In this document: one piece after another, positions 1 through 11,215 of the stretch
Position numbering within the stretch: the stretch's first letter is position 1
Layout of the letters: each line of letters opens with the position of its first letter
Assembly: GCA_022577435.1 (NCBI GenBank)
Contig: JAKOON010000018.1
Location: 11,978,096 to 12,042,095 of the forward strand
From: Embiotoca jacksoni
Lineage: Eukaryota; Chordata; Actinopteri; Embiotocidae
Length of the DNA: 64,000 nucleotides
Direction of reading: 5' to 3'
Program-made: the position numbers and the translations under genes
The notes under the pieces: model-generated
Databases searched by the model: none
Told to the model about the DNA's origin: nothing
What the model saw: the letters and a program-made list of their open reading frames with translations, nothing else

Positions 1-1884
1 CTTATCCATCCCATCATCCACAGCTGCCCAAAAAAGTAAAGGGAGCTGCCAAAGCCCACAAGGTAGACTTCAGAGGACTAACTTTTTATTGCATTACATT
101 TTTTTTTTATTTTTATTTTTTTTTTTATTTAATCACCACGTATCTTTGAAGATCAGAAAATCAGATGCATTGAGTCAGATAGTGCATAAATTACCATGGG
201 CGACATGCCAGAACGAGGGATGTTATGTCCTAATTGTAAAAATGGGTGTAAACTCATAAAGCAGTGTTTTATTGAAGGGGGTGGAGGAGTGGAACACAAG
301 TCCAACATAAACAAATGCTTGGAATGAGTTGTGTTCAACAGACTCGGTGACACAGAAGTCTAGTCTCCCCTTTCGTCTCCTCTCCTCTGAGTGGTGTTTC
401 GTGTTTGTGTATCCCCGTGTGTTCGCCTGCCCTTCTTTGCCTTGATGCATTGAATTCAGAAATTTCCCTGGCAGGTTATATCAGAAGAAGCACCTTTTGC
501 AATGCCGCCTTGGTGAGTCAGACGAATAAGAAGGCTTCTTCACAATAAATTACTTATTAATATTTTGACAAAAACACCCCACTTACTTGGGTCTCTCCCA
601 GGAAATTGGACTCTACTTTTGCTGCAGAACTCTGAGCGATTATTCTTACCTCCTGGGTGGATGTGCAGTATCAGTGCTGAGCAGTAAATGGCTGTCATCA
701 GAAATAGTTGACGTTTCTGACTGTTTGTTGAGAGTCTTTTGGGTCACCCTCTTTTTAGGGCAGTAGCAACCAACGCCGCATGACACGCATCATAACATCT
801 GCACCCATTGTTGGCGTGGATCATCACGGGTTGATGCACATCAAGTGGTCGGGACACACCGCTGTCCTACTTTCCAGTGTTGGTGTGCAGTAAGTCGGCA
901 GAACAGCAGCAATTTCATTACATGAAATTGTATTAAATGTTCCTAAACTGGCCTCTGAAAAAATTAATTTCCGATCCAGTTTATAGTCAAAGATTACACC
1001 AGGTGTTTGTACAAATCTGTTATAACTTTAGTCACAGTAATGGAAAAAAACCCAATTCCTTTTTCTGGCAAAATCGATTCAGAGGTTTTAACCACTTTTT
1101 GAACTCAGTCCACATCACAATCACCAATAACTGCTGTGGTTGGATCGTCCCTGGAAGATGTGACAAGGAACACAGAAATATCACAAATCTAGTACAAATT
1201 TATACTGTTTACTTTGGTTTGAATCAGCAGTAGACACACATTGGAATATGCATCTACTTCTATTAGGACCCATCATTTTGCATCATTATAATTTTTCCTC
1301 AGCATGGAAAGTAAAAACTATTTATGAGTGATGCTGCATTTCTTCTTTGGTGGTCCCAAAGCTCGCAAGGAAACAGTGGAGTCAAAGCAACCAATGCGTG
1401 TTTCACATCCTGTGGAGTAATTGGTGCTGCGTGTCTTTCTCAGCATAATCAAACCTCAAAAATCCACATTTTTAAGGATATGAAAGTGTGGTAGCTGCTA
1501 GTTTGAACCACATTTTCCTCACCTCTGTAAAAAGATGGGGTGATTTAAAGAGGGGTGAGGAATGAAGAGAAAGATAATGAGCTGGAATGGTCCCTTTCCC
1601 AAACCATTAGCCATTTAGCTCTAAATTTGTTGTTTTTGTTTGTTCAGAGAAATTTTTACTGCACAAGCAATAAACAGTGAGCAAGATACACACCAATCTG
1701 ATGCGCATTTAACCATGGATGCTCATTGATGTTGCTGCTTTAATTTCCAGGGGGACTATATAGTAAAATAGGGTGCATAGCACTACAGAGATGTTAGTAG
1801 GAAAACACAAATGATTTGCAGGCATCATAGCCTGCACAGAAACCAACTCATAATAATCAGGCCACAAGAAATTCATAGTAGGAG

Positions 1885-1886
<2 letters not shown>

Positions 1887-1918
<32 letters not shown>
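1887..1918. repeat. T run, 32 bases
   Basis: Uninterrupted T tract. It could be the tail of a minus-strand retroelement, but no element body is recognisable beside it. Confidence 0.9.
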
Positions 1919-1924
<6 letters not shown>

Positions 1925-3117
1925 GCAATTAGTTTTCCCTCTTAATGGCAATGAACATAAAACAGCAGGTCACATTGTAATATTCTTAATGAGGACAGAA
2001 GGGTCTGATTTTAGACTGATCCTCAGCCAGCCATTCCTCTCAAGCAGCCAAGTCTTAACAGTTGGCACTAAAAGGGCACAAGGTCTAAGAAGTGTTTTTA
2101 ATTTTTTTGCTATGTCACATAAATGCACACATGTTGTAATTGGGTCACACATATTGGCAAGGCTTCTATTACTCACTGATTTGTTTCTGTGCTCAAGAAG
2201 TCAGAATTATTCACGCGATGCCTGTTTTCAGTCAGATAATGAAAGAATAGACTATTTTCCAGTGGTTGCCTTTATTATTAGCATGATGAAATCAAGCCTG
2301 TTTTTTTTTTGTTTTGTTTTTGTTTTTTTTCAAGCTCATTAGTGTTTTCTCTTGGAGCATGCTACCTGTCATCCCTGCAAGTTTGTCATGTTTGGAATCA
2401 GTACTTATAAAAGTTGGACAGGAGAGCGATCAGGAGAGCTACATGGGGCTGTGACTTGTCATGAGCCAGTCCTGGAAGGAGGGCACCAAGACAGCACACT
2501 GATTACAGAGCTTGCACAAAGAGAGCTGTAATCTCTTGTAGAAAATCAAAACCACAACAAACAGTAAAAACAACAAGCACTGTCAGTTTGGACAATTTAA
2601 TTAAAACAAGTTATGAAAGCCTTTTGTTTTATGCACTGTGTCTGTTAGTTATTCTTGATTAATATCTGTTGTCGGTGAAAGCAGTGATTTGAGTCGTATG
2701 TATGAGACACCAGCTGTTGGCAGCATAGAGAAGCAGCAGTTCATTACACTGGAGATATATGAGGGAGGAAATGGATTGCTCCCATGGTGAACTTTAATGA
2801 AAACCTATAGAATTTAAGGTTTGGCTCTATTAAACCAAGGACTTAAAGCTGTTAGCGACAGGTCAAAGCCTTTAATGACCCTATGTTAACTTGATTTATG
2901 ATTTCCACCTGTCATTACTATTAGTATTAAGTATGAAGTTTACATTCAAAATGCCACTACAAGATTTCTATTGTAAATTCTTCAGCACTGCTGGTTTGAC
3001 GCCATGTAAACCTTTTAAATTGTTGACCTTCACAGTGAACACATGTATCTCTTGTCACAGCTGGCTGAGGGGACATCTGATTTATTAATGCTAATTGTGG
3101 CTTCTCCAAAACCGTGA

Positions 3118-3190
3118 CAAAGAATTAAGGGGATAATGAGAAACTGTGTGTGTGAGACACACAGTTTCTCATTATCCCCTTAATTCTTTG
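3118..3190. repeat. Perfect inverted repeat, 34-bp arms with a 5-base loop
   Basis: Arm 1 (3118-3151) starts caaagaattaagg and ends actgtgtgt; arm 2 (3157-3190) is its exact reverse complement; the spacer is gtgag. A transcript of either strand would fold into a flawless 34-bp stem. There is no target-site duplication or longer terminal repeat that would make it a standard MITE. Confidence 0.97.
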
Positions 3191-3577
3191 TTTGCACTTA
3201 CAGACATCTCTTTTTACTGTCTGCCTTTTCTGTAAACTGTTGAAAACCACAATCATCTGCAAGCTGTAACTATTTACATTTTCAAAGCCCTCAACCAAAA
3301 CCATTGTCTTTTATTTATATACAGTAATTTAGTCAAAGAATTGTTACACTTGTTTGTAACAGTTTTGTGTGAGCTTGTAAACAAGTGGTTGCTACTTCAG
3401 TTGACTCTATAAAAGCTCCTGGTATATCCATGACCCGGTGACGTGGCTGTCATTGCCTTTTTGAGGAAAAGAAATTACAATATCAGGACATGGGATTAAG
3501 GTTATGAAAACTTTTAACTGTTTAACAGTCTGTTGTTATAGTCAAGGAATCAAAAATAAAAATAGAGCTTCAAATAA

Positions 3578-3905
3578 GTTACAATCTGTCAATTATTTTC
3601 TCAATCAATTGATCAGATGTTTGGTCTTTTTAAAATGTAGGAAAATGGTTAAGAATGTGGATGAGCGTTTCCCAAAGCCCAATGTGCTGCCTAAAATGTC
3701 TTGTTTTGTCCCGACCAAGAATAGACAGTTTAATATCATGGGGGACGAGGGGAACCATCAAAATATATCTTTAAGAAGCTGAAATTAGAGAATTTTAGCA
3801 TTTTTATGTTTAAAAAAAAAACAAAAACAAAAAACACTCAAAATAGTCACTTGTTAGAATAGTTGGAGGTTACTGGGCGGTCAACGAACTAATCAATTAA
3901 TCAAC
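3578..3905. repeat. Teleost interspersed repeat (family not named)
   Basis: The sequence contains tgatcagatgtttggtcttt, gtttcccaaagcccaa, atgtcttgttttgtcc, aagaagctgaaattagagaa and a closing aatcaattaatcaactc. This order is typical of a very common fish repeat that ends in AT-rich gattaatcgatt-type sequence. The 92-codon frame over it (3504-3782) is therefore not a gene. Recognition is from memory of fish genomic sequence. Confidence 0.75.
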
Positions 3906-4239
3906 TCACTTTTGCAGCTGTACAAATCACTTTCCTCACAAAACCCTTTCAGATAAATCACCAAAAATATAAATATTTGTAAATGGTAATAGAAATCACA
4001 ATGATGTTGCATCCAGATTATTTGTAGCCGTAGTAAATAATTTGGGCTTTGACATTTGTGGGTTAAAACAACCATAACTTTTCTTTTTGTGTTTCATGTA
4101 CAGCGGCTGCAAATGATGATGATATTAATGAGCAATTGGAGCCAAAGAAATGATGTGATTTAAACCACCTCTCCAGCATCATATTAGATTTGAAAATCAT
4201 GTGGTTTGTAACCTCAGGCAGGGTCCAAGGAGCTTTGAG

Positions 4240-4258
4240 TCCACCCCCCCCCCCCCCA
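4240..4258. repeat. C run
   Basis: Homopolymeric C tract in AT-rich surroundings; length may be unreliable in the assembly. Confidence 0.85.
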
Positions 4259-4695
4259 GCACCATAACAGTTAGTGTTTTGAGCACTGTGTTTACTTGAC
4301 TACATGGGCTATTTTCTCACAACATTATGTATTTTCTACATAATGCGTGAGGCTGAAGGGAAGGAGCGCAATCAATGATGGGACACAGAGAATGAAGTAT
4401 GGAAGTTGGGAGGGAGAGAAAACAAGTAAAGGTCTGGCAGGAGTTTGGAAGAAAGTGCAGCTGGATGAGGATCGAGCTTGTCCAAGTTTTTGCATCTTTT
4501 TTTCCCCCAGATCTCTTGTCACCCTTTTGCTTCCAGTACAGTCCTGTCCCCTTTACAAGGCTGTGCGTGTGGCTGTAGATTCATGCACGCAGCTATTTAT
4601 GTTTGCATTAGTGGCCAGTAGATGTCTTGGTGGTCGAACTCAGTTGATGCTGGAGGACAAGTGGGTCGGTACACTCCCTCAATCATGTGCTCTTC

Positions 4696-4697
<2 letters not shown>

Positions 4698-4755
<58 letters not shown>
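4698..4755. repeat. (TG)n microsatellite, about 29 units
   Basis: Perfect TG array upstream of exon 1. It is complementary to the CA array just after exon 1. Confidence 0.97.
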
Positions 4756-4756
<1 letters not shown>

Positions 4757-4974
4757 TTGGCCCACTTTTTCCCATCTGCAGCTCTTTTAAAAAAATATTC
4801 TTTAATTACTTAAAACTACTGCTAGTTGGGGTAAATATAATTGCTCTTTTGCCTTTGTTACATTTTTACAAGGTTTGTTCGATTAAAATTGTATTCAAAA
4901 TGCAATTCTCAACCAAATTGATAACTTTCTGTCTTGAATGACCCTTTTTAGTTTTAATGTTTTGAACCAGAGAC

Positions 4975-5690
4975 GAGGGGCAATCAAAAAGTTCTGAGAC
5001 TGTTCCTGTTGTGATTAAATAGATCACAGTACAATGATGTGCACGGAGAAGGGGGAAGCTACAAACTTCATGAATACATATTCCAAGTAACGCCGCTCGA
5101 TCAACATCAGCACCTCAGTTAACATCCGTTACATTCATTTTTGTGAACAGTGGCATGTGCACATTTGTGGTGTCACCATGCACCTGAAACTTTAGCTGAG
5201 AGCGCACGTCAGATTTTGTGTTAAATTCTTGGGAAACAGAAAGAAGAGGCAGGGAGCCTAATCCAGTAATCAGACGTGGTGGTTGTGTTGTTGCAGGCAA
5301 GAAACTTGCATGTTCACGCTGAGCAGACGCATTCTCACGCTGGGGAACCTAATTTCTATCGCGTCACAGTTCAGATCATTAGCACCAAATATTTTCCCTC
5401 AAGACACCTCGTAACATTACAGTTGAATTCTGCTTTGACAATCTGATCCTAAGGGATGAATTCATGGTGCACAACCCTGCATATGTCAAAGAAAACCAGC
5501 CTGTTTGCGTTCCTGGCCTGATGTGTTTTTTTCTGTCTCGGACAGTGACGTTCGGCCACCCTTCAAACATGAATGTCACTCAAAACTCCTTACCCTGCTC
5601 ATTGCTTCATCGTCGTCAATTTTCTAAAGGACTGAAGTACCCATTTTTGTCTCCACATTTTGATCCACCATCATAATTCAATGACGGTTA
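4975..5690 (-). mobile_element. Decayed mariner-like DNA transposon remnant
   Basis: The left end gaggggcaatcaaaaagttc looks like a mariner terminal repeat. On the minus strand near 5610-5510, frame-broken translation gives DEAMSRVRSFE, a stop, then FKGGRTSL-like sequence, resembling the DEALSRARVFEWHKRFKEGR region of mariner transposases (helix-turn-helix part). Stops and frame changes are many and the element is shorter than a typical 1.3-kb mariner, so it is internally deleted and dead. The right end is not clear and lies against the next element. Confidence 0.65.
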
Positions 5691-5828
5691 AATGGATTTA
5701 ATGTACACTCAGCAAGAACTTTATGGAAGGCCAAGCTATTACAGGTTATGGCCTCTCTTTGCTTTCACTTCTTAATGGCATGGATTCCACAAAATGTTAA
5801 TATATTCCTTTGAGTTTGTGGTCTATAT

Positions 5829-6107
5829 TCACATGATTACGCCAAAGGATTTCTGCACATTTGTTAGCTGTACATTTATGCTGTGAATCTTACGTTCTAC
5901 CATGTACCAAAGGTGTGCTGTTGGATTCAGATCTAGTGACTGGGGAAACCACTGAAGTCCACCGAATGCATTGCCATGTTGATGGAACCAGACAAGAGTT
6001 TGAGATATGACTTTTGCTTTAGTGATAATGAGCATTATAATGCTGGAAGTAGCCACTGGAACATGGGGAAATTGTTTCCATATAGGGATGCACTTGATCA
6101 GCAACAA
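5829..6107 (-). pseudogene. Tc1-type transposase C-terminal remnant
   Basis: A 92-codon open piece on the minus strand. Its second half, QSLDLNPTAHLWYMVERKIH, followed by SINVQLTNVQ, matches the C-terminal DLNPIEHLWDVVEREI block of Tc1 transposases. The first half is frame-shifted or diverged relative to the family. It is part of the fossil at 5704-6770. Confidence 0.8.
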
Positions 6108-6305
6108 TACTTAGACAGGCTGTGGCATTTAAACTATGATCAGTATTAAAGGGCCCAAATTTGCCAAGTAAACATTCCCCACATCACCCAGACCTTTAAG
6201 CAGCCTGTACTGATGACCCCAAAATCTGACCCCTATCTGCAGCCTGAGCAGAAATCAAGATTCATGAAACCAGGCTACGCTTTTCCACTCTTCCACTGTT
6301 CAGTT

Positions 6306-6557
6306 TTAGTGAACATGTGCCCGCTGCAACCTCAGATTTCTGTTCCAGGCTGACAGGCGTGGAGCCCGATATGGTCCTTGGATTTGTACCCCATCTGCTG
6401 AGATGCTTTTCTGCTCACCACAGTTGTAAACAGTGGTTATTTCAGCAGCCTTTTTGTCAGCTTGAACCATTGTCCTCTGACCTCTTTCATCAACATGGCG
6501 TTTGGTCGGTGGAACTGCCGCACACTGGTATTTTTTTTGTTCTGTTTTCCACACCAT
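6306..6557 (-). pseudogene. Tc1-type transposase N-terminal remnant
   Basis: An 83-codon open piece on the minus strand with DERGQRTM, TTVYNCGEQKSIS and LSAWNRNLRLQRAH. It aligns to the paired-like DNA-binding half of Tc1 transposases (family form ITTRYN.G.QKSIS and LSAKNRKLRLQFAQAH). A short deletion relative to the family separates these blocks. It is upstream of, and out of frame with, the remnant at 5829-6107. Confidence 0.8.
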
Positions 6558-8189
6558 GCTGAGTACACTCCAGAGACTGATCAGCTGTCTCAGAAATACT
6601 TAAAGCAGGCTGTCTGGTTCCATGGTGAAAGGCACTGAGACCACATTTTTTTTCCATTCTGATTATTGATGTGAACATTAACTGAAGCTCCTGACCTGTA
6701 TCTGCGTGATTGTATGCATTGTACTGCTGCCAGATGGTTTAATAAGCAGGTGTTCTAATAAGTGAGTGGTTGTTTTTCCCATTGATATGTAAACATCATT
6801 GATTTGAAATGTACAAATGGAAATGACACAATGGAGAAAAAAAACAACAACGGTACGTAAGACACAATCAAAACACCATCTCACGGCCAATTTAAAGTCC
6901 ATTGTCACGGCACCAGACAGTCACAGAGCAGATAGTAAATATAGACTTGCAAAGAAATGTCATGGCCCTTAAGAGCCCACTCACGCAACAAGCCCTTACT
7001 CATCAAATTATATTGTTGTGCTACATTTTCAAATCACTTAGATGCAGATGGATAGTGCAAGTTGGTGAAAGGTGTTTGCATCTGCTTTTTCTCTTTCTGT
7101 TGGCACTGTGCTTTAGCTCCACAAGTCAGGCACCTCAATATATGATCTGCCTGCGGTCTCACATAGCCTAATGAGAATCTTCTATTTAATGGCATCTAAC
7201 ATGAAAGTTAAAGTCAAGGAAAAGCATCTATAAAAACAACAAGGTGTGTCTGAGACATTTTTGGTAAATGTCTTCACTGCCTTTGGCACAAGGCTATGTG
7301 ACTTTGGTATTTTTTTGTTTGTGCGTGTGTGCGCCTGTGTCTGCGCCTGTGAATATTGACATGATTTTCCTGGCATCACTTAGTTTAATGTATATGACTC
7401 ACAGGCTATGGAAACTAGTGGCTGTATCTGGTGCCGTGAATGTTAATATGCTGCAAACTAATAAAAACGTCAAGGTAGTAGATGAGAAGTGAGCTGCTCA
7501 GTTTAGGAACAAGTGTAACACATGAGTAAGAGATAATGACTTCTACACAGGCATTTAGAAAGGAAATAGTTTTTCATGCCACTGATGAAAATAGTTTCCA
7601 GCTGAAATGTCACCGTCATTTATAGTAATAATTGCAATGCCAAATCTCCCATTTCCCAGTAGGACTGTGTGTGGGCTTAAAAATATCAAGATCTTTGTGT
7701 GTTTGTGCGCGAGTCTTTGAATGATTAAGATGAAAAAGTAACCTTCACGAACATGGGCCGCATTTAAACAGAGCTGCAGGGAAGGTTCTGCCTTCAAAGT
7801 CAAATTCATTAGTCACTGCTAAATGTGTGATGAGTTATCATTTGATTGAGTTGTGGCATCAGTCGTTCTCTTCCCTGACTCATACCAGATACACACAGAC
7901 ACAATTATTATTTTTCCCTTTAAGCAGTCTCCACACCCTCTCTATAGGTGTCCCGGTACATTTCTCCCTCTCTAGTAATAATAATGACAAAAATAATAAT
8001 TGATAACACAGAATAGGCAGATGGAGCCAGCATGTGCTGATTTTTGTACTGACCACTAATGTGATTTTCCTGCCTTTTTTTTCTGTCTGTGTGATTTTGA
8101 TGTGTGTATGTGTGCTCGCCTGTGTTCTTGGCTTACGTGCATGTGTGTAAGCCACTACTTTCCCACGTTGTGGAGTCGGGTCTCCCACA

Positions 8190-8340
8190 GGCCCTCCCTC
8201 CACACCCCCCACCCCCCTCACCCCACTCTCCTCTCTCCCTCTCTCCTCTCTTTCTTTCCCTCCCTTTCCCCCCTCTTCTTCAGTCCTCCCTCCTCTCTCT
8301 CTCTCTCTCTCTTTCTTCTCCCCCTCTCTCTTCCTCTCTG
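8190..8340. repeat. Polypyrimidine (C/T) tract
   Basis: About 150 bases almost purely C and T, including a (CT)n core near 8292-8311. It explains the long arginine/glutamate-rich frame on the other strand (7880-8377), which is low complexity rather than a gene. Confidence 0.9.
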
Positions 8341-9254
8341 CACCTGTACTCGGCACTCCAGCCCCAGCTGCTCCCATCTCGTCTCAGCGCTGTTGGCCGG
8401 GGCCCATGTTGCACTTGGCATGTCCTCTGAGACCCTGGGGCCACACTTGACGTGCGAGGGCCAGGCAGGCCCCCGCCCAGGGAAGGCTCCCGTGGCCAGG
8501 AGTTGAGAGCAGACGGATGAGAGGAGGGCTGTGGCCTGGAGAAAGACCTGCTGGAATTCTGGGAGTAATATGCTGACTCATTGTTAGGACTGCTGAGAAG
8601 GATGAATGAGGGAAGACATCAGGAGAGGGAGAGAAGAGATGTTCAAAAAAATGACGTGTTCGAGAAGAATTGTTTCATAATAGTTAGAGGGAGTAATTTT
8701 GGTATTTAGGTAAAAAATAATGCCAAACACGTCTACATTTAACTTGGAGAACTTCAAGTAGGAGGTTAATTTCACTTCATTATTGTGTATTGATTTGACA
8801 GTATTTAACACAGTTCCTGTCAGTTATGATATCACTGTACTTAATAAAGTAATGGCTGACATCTGGGACATTGAAATGGAGAAGTTTGAAATGGCAGGAC
8901 AATTGATCGATCAGACAGTCGGGCAGGTTGTAAACAAGCCAGCACCTCATTCATATCATCTGCCACTTTCTCTAGAAGTGAAACCCAAAGTCAGTAAACC
9001 CCAAATTTCTGACAACACTGCAACTTCTAGTAATGTCGGCCAACTTTGCTTGCAATGTCAACACATCCACAGGAAGCATAACAGTAAAGCCTCAGTGATC
9101 TCTTCATTTGAAATCAGCAGTATTATGAAAAACAGCTGTTTAAATGTTACAGAAAATGTTTAGTCACTGTCGATCAGTCAACAACATTGGACCACACTGA
9201 ATTATCATTGGAATAATTGCCATTAAGTTTTGTGTGGACATTCACGGACGTCTT

Positions 9255-9810
9255 ACTGATATTTCTCTTGATTTTTCCTCTCATGATGAGGTTGGCATGT
9301 TTTTGTAAACTGTCCTGAAAACTTTGATGGATTGCGTCGATATTTGGTGCAAATATCTATGATGCCCCAAGGCTGAGCATTATTGATCCAGGGGGTTCCC
9401 CTTACTAACATCTGAATTGGCACATTTTGCATTGACATAGACTGAAATGTCCTGACAACTAATGGTTGGTTTGCGATGAAATTTGCAGCCCACATTCATG
9501 CTTCCCTTAGGATGAAATAGAATAACTGGTGAGCCCCTAACTTTTCATCCAATGCCGTCGAAATTTTAATTTGTCCAATACTTTGTGATTTGTTAACAAA
9601 TAATTTGAATACTAATGACATTCACAGGTGTGTTTTGGGTGTGGCACGAGTCGGCGAATGTTAGCATGCTAAGATGCTAAAGTAAGATTGAAAAATTGGT
9701 AAACGCTCACTAAACTTTAGCATGTTCTCTTTGTAAGAATGTAAGCTTGGCAATGTTAGCTTAAAGCGCGGCTGTTCAGCCTCACTGGGCGGCTAGCATG
9801 ATACTAGTCT
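9255..9810. repeat. Teleost interspersed repeat, longer copy
   Basis: Contains tgacaactaatggttggttt, a gatgaaatttgcagcc-type block, then gttagcatgctaagatgcta and cagcctcactgggcggctag near the end. These blocks, in this order, are familiar from a widespread fish repeat (wording of the type ggcaatccatcc and gttagcatgctaac). A related copy lies at 31790-32125 and a reversed part at 46075-46220. Boundaries are approximate. Confidence 0.7.
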
Positions 9811-10968
9811 CTTTGTCTTATCATACTTTAAGAGACACGGCACATAAATGACTCATAACATGTGATCGCAGTTACTTAATACATAAGTGCATCCACAAGG
9901 GAGTGTTTGTAGTTTTGACTTATCAAAAAGTGCTTGTTGGGTTCGGTTTAGCTCAACTTGATATCTCCTCATTTAATGATGTGCATGTGTGCAATTTGTT
10001 GTGAAAGAATCGTCAAAGGTTTCCAGCGCACACTGGTTTTCATGTGCCACATTTTCAAGCTTCTTGGGTTCCCCGAATTCCCACACGCACTCAATCAAGT
10101 ATTAGCTTGGTTGCAGTGCCAAGTAGGATGTTGCGGTATAGAAATGTATACACAGAGAAAAGAGATATCCGTAAAACCTGTTTTAATTTTCTTCAGCAAG
10201 TGGTGAAATAAACTCCACCATATTCACTTCCTATAGATTTTCATTCTATCATTAAAAGCCCGGTGCCAAACATGAAAATATTGAATACAGTTTGGGAACC
10301 AGACTCTAATCAAGACACATTTCCATAAATCTCAGCTTCTGCTATCCATTTGTGTCGACCACATATGGAGGCTGTATGTCCTTGTGAATATAAGTGTATA
10401 TTGGCAGAGAGTAAAGTGGACAGGGAGACGGATATTAAAAACTTTGGATTTCTCGCTTCTTTTATTAGTTTTCCCACTATTTCTCTTTGCTTGTCCTCAG
10501 TCCAGCAGACATTCTCAGCCCTTCTCCTGCTGACCCAGGAGGGGGTATCACACACGCAGACCTCTAAATCTGCTCGGTGACAGCTCAGTCCCGCTCTGTC
10601 AGGACCCAAAGAAAGAGAGTATAATCTATGTTTGGGGCAAGAAGAAAGAGGAGAGGATATATGTCCCTGTGCTTTGTTTTGCATCCCTGAGCTGAGATTC
10701 AATAGCGAGGCATTACTCAAGTAGTTGGCCAACAGGCTATTGTGTAGTAATTGACCCTGATGAAGTGGTGGGCCTTTAATATGGTAACGGTGTAAACGGT
10801 GTGAATTGATAACTTGGCTCATAATGTAAGAGCCTCTTCCTTCCCTTGTTTTTCATCTGGTTTTAAGGCAGATAAGAATTTCCTTTCACTCCCATTTTGG
10901 TATATGTTGTGGTGAAAAGTTTTTTGATAATTATTCCCATCTGTCTTCTGTTGTTTTGTTTCATCCAG

Positions 10969-11128
10969 GTACCATTATCCTGTTCCTAAGATCTTCTATG
11001 TGCAGCTGTCTGTGGGGAGTCACGAATTTATTGGCGAGGGACGAACCCGCCAAGCAGCCAGACACAACGCTGCCATGAAGGCTCTGCAAGCCCTGCGCAA
11101 TGAACCCATCCCTGAGCGGCCACCACAG
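10969..11128 (+). CDS. stau2: stau2 in-window exon 1: C-terminal two thirds of dsRBD2
   Basis: The acceptor is a pyrimidine-rich tract ending in tcatccag; the donor is GTACAC. The exon is 160 nt: the first base completes a codon from the previous exon (AG|G for Arg would fit), followed by 53 codons from Tyr to Gln. The product begins YHYPVPKIFYVQLSVG, beta-strand sequence of dsRBD2, continues through HEFIGEG, and ends in the second helix, GRTRQAARHNAAMKALQAL, the lysine/arginine-bearing helix of the fold. The tail NEPIPERPPQ leads to the acidic linker. Because 160 is not a multiple of three, skipping this exon would shift the frame. The donor lacks a consensus base at +5 and runs straight into a CA array, which is unusual. 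The acceptor choice is fixed by homology of the first residues. Confidence 0.95.
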
Positions 11129-11130
<2 letters not shown>

Positions 11131-11170
<40 letters not shown>

Positions 11171-11183
11171 CACACAACACACA

Positions 11184-11210
<27 letters not shown>
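11131..11210. repeat. (CA)n microsatellite abutting the exon 1 donor
   Basis: The array starts at the third base of the intron and is interrupted by three AAC units near 11168-11184. It is about 80 bases long. Confidence 0.97.

Positions 11211-11215
<5 letters not shown>

Larger units (their letters stand above)
5704..6770 (-). mobile_element. Nearly full-length Tc1-like transposon fossil
   Basis: The ends cactcagcaagaactttat (left) and ggtgttctaataagtgagtg (right) resemble inverted terminal repeats of a common teleost Tc1 family, and the span of about 1.07 kb suits it. The minus strand keeps two transposase blocks: DERGQRTMVQADKKAAEITT with YNCGEQKSIS and RAPRLSAWNRNLRLQRAH near 6306-6500 (DNA-binding part), and WFPQSLDLNPTAHLWYMVER near 5890-5970 (catalytic part around DLNPIEHLW). 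Catalytic and frame-breaking changes are plain, so no active protein is made. Confidence 0.85.
1..10968 (+). other. Intronic or upstream sequence before in-window exon 1
   Basis: No exon was recognised here on either strand. Exon 1 starts with the last base of a split codon and in the middle of dsRBD2, so at least one exon lies further upstream and this stretch is probably intron. It holds a 32-base T run (1887-1918), a perfect hairpin (3118-3190), a teleost interspersed repeat (3578-3905), a C run (4240-4258), a TG array (4698-4755), mariner and Tc1 fossils (4975-6770), a polypyrimidine tract with a GC-rich block (8190-8515) and another interspersed repeat (9255-9810). The intron status depends on the exon I cannot see. 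Confidence 0.75.

Noticed and set aside
3118..3190. Reading the perfect hairpin as a miRNA gene
   Set aside because: Real miRNA precursors have bulges and a longer loop; a flawless 34-bp stem with a 5-base loop and GT-repeat apex does not fit.
3504..3782. 92-codon plus-strand frame
   Set aside because: Falls in a common teleost interspersed repeat.
7880..8377. 165-codon Arg/Glu/Gly-rich minus-strand frame
   Set aside because: Direct translation of the polypyrimidine tract at 8190-8340; low complexity.
10310..10822. 170-codon open frame on the minus strand next to exon 1
   Set aside because: No recognisable domain, no sign of splice or promoter context, and mixed composition. A frame of this size is expected now and then in 64 kb; it would need transcript evidence.
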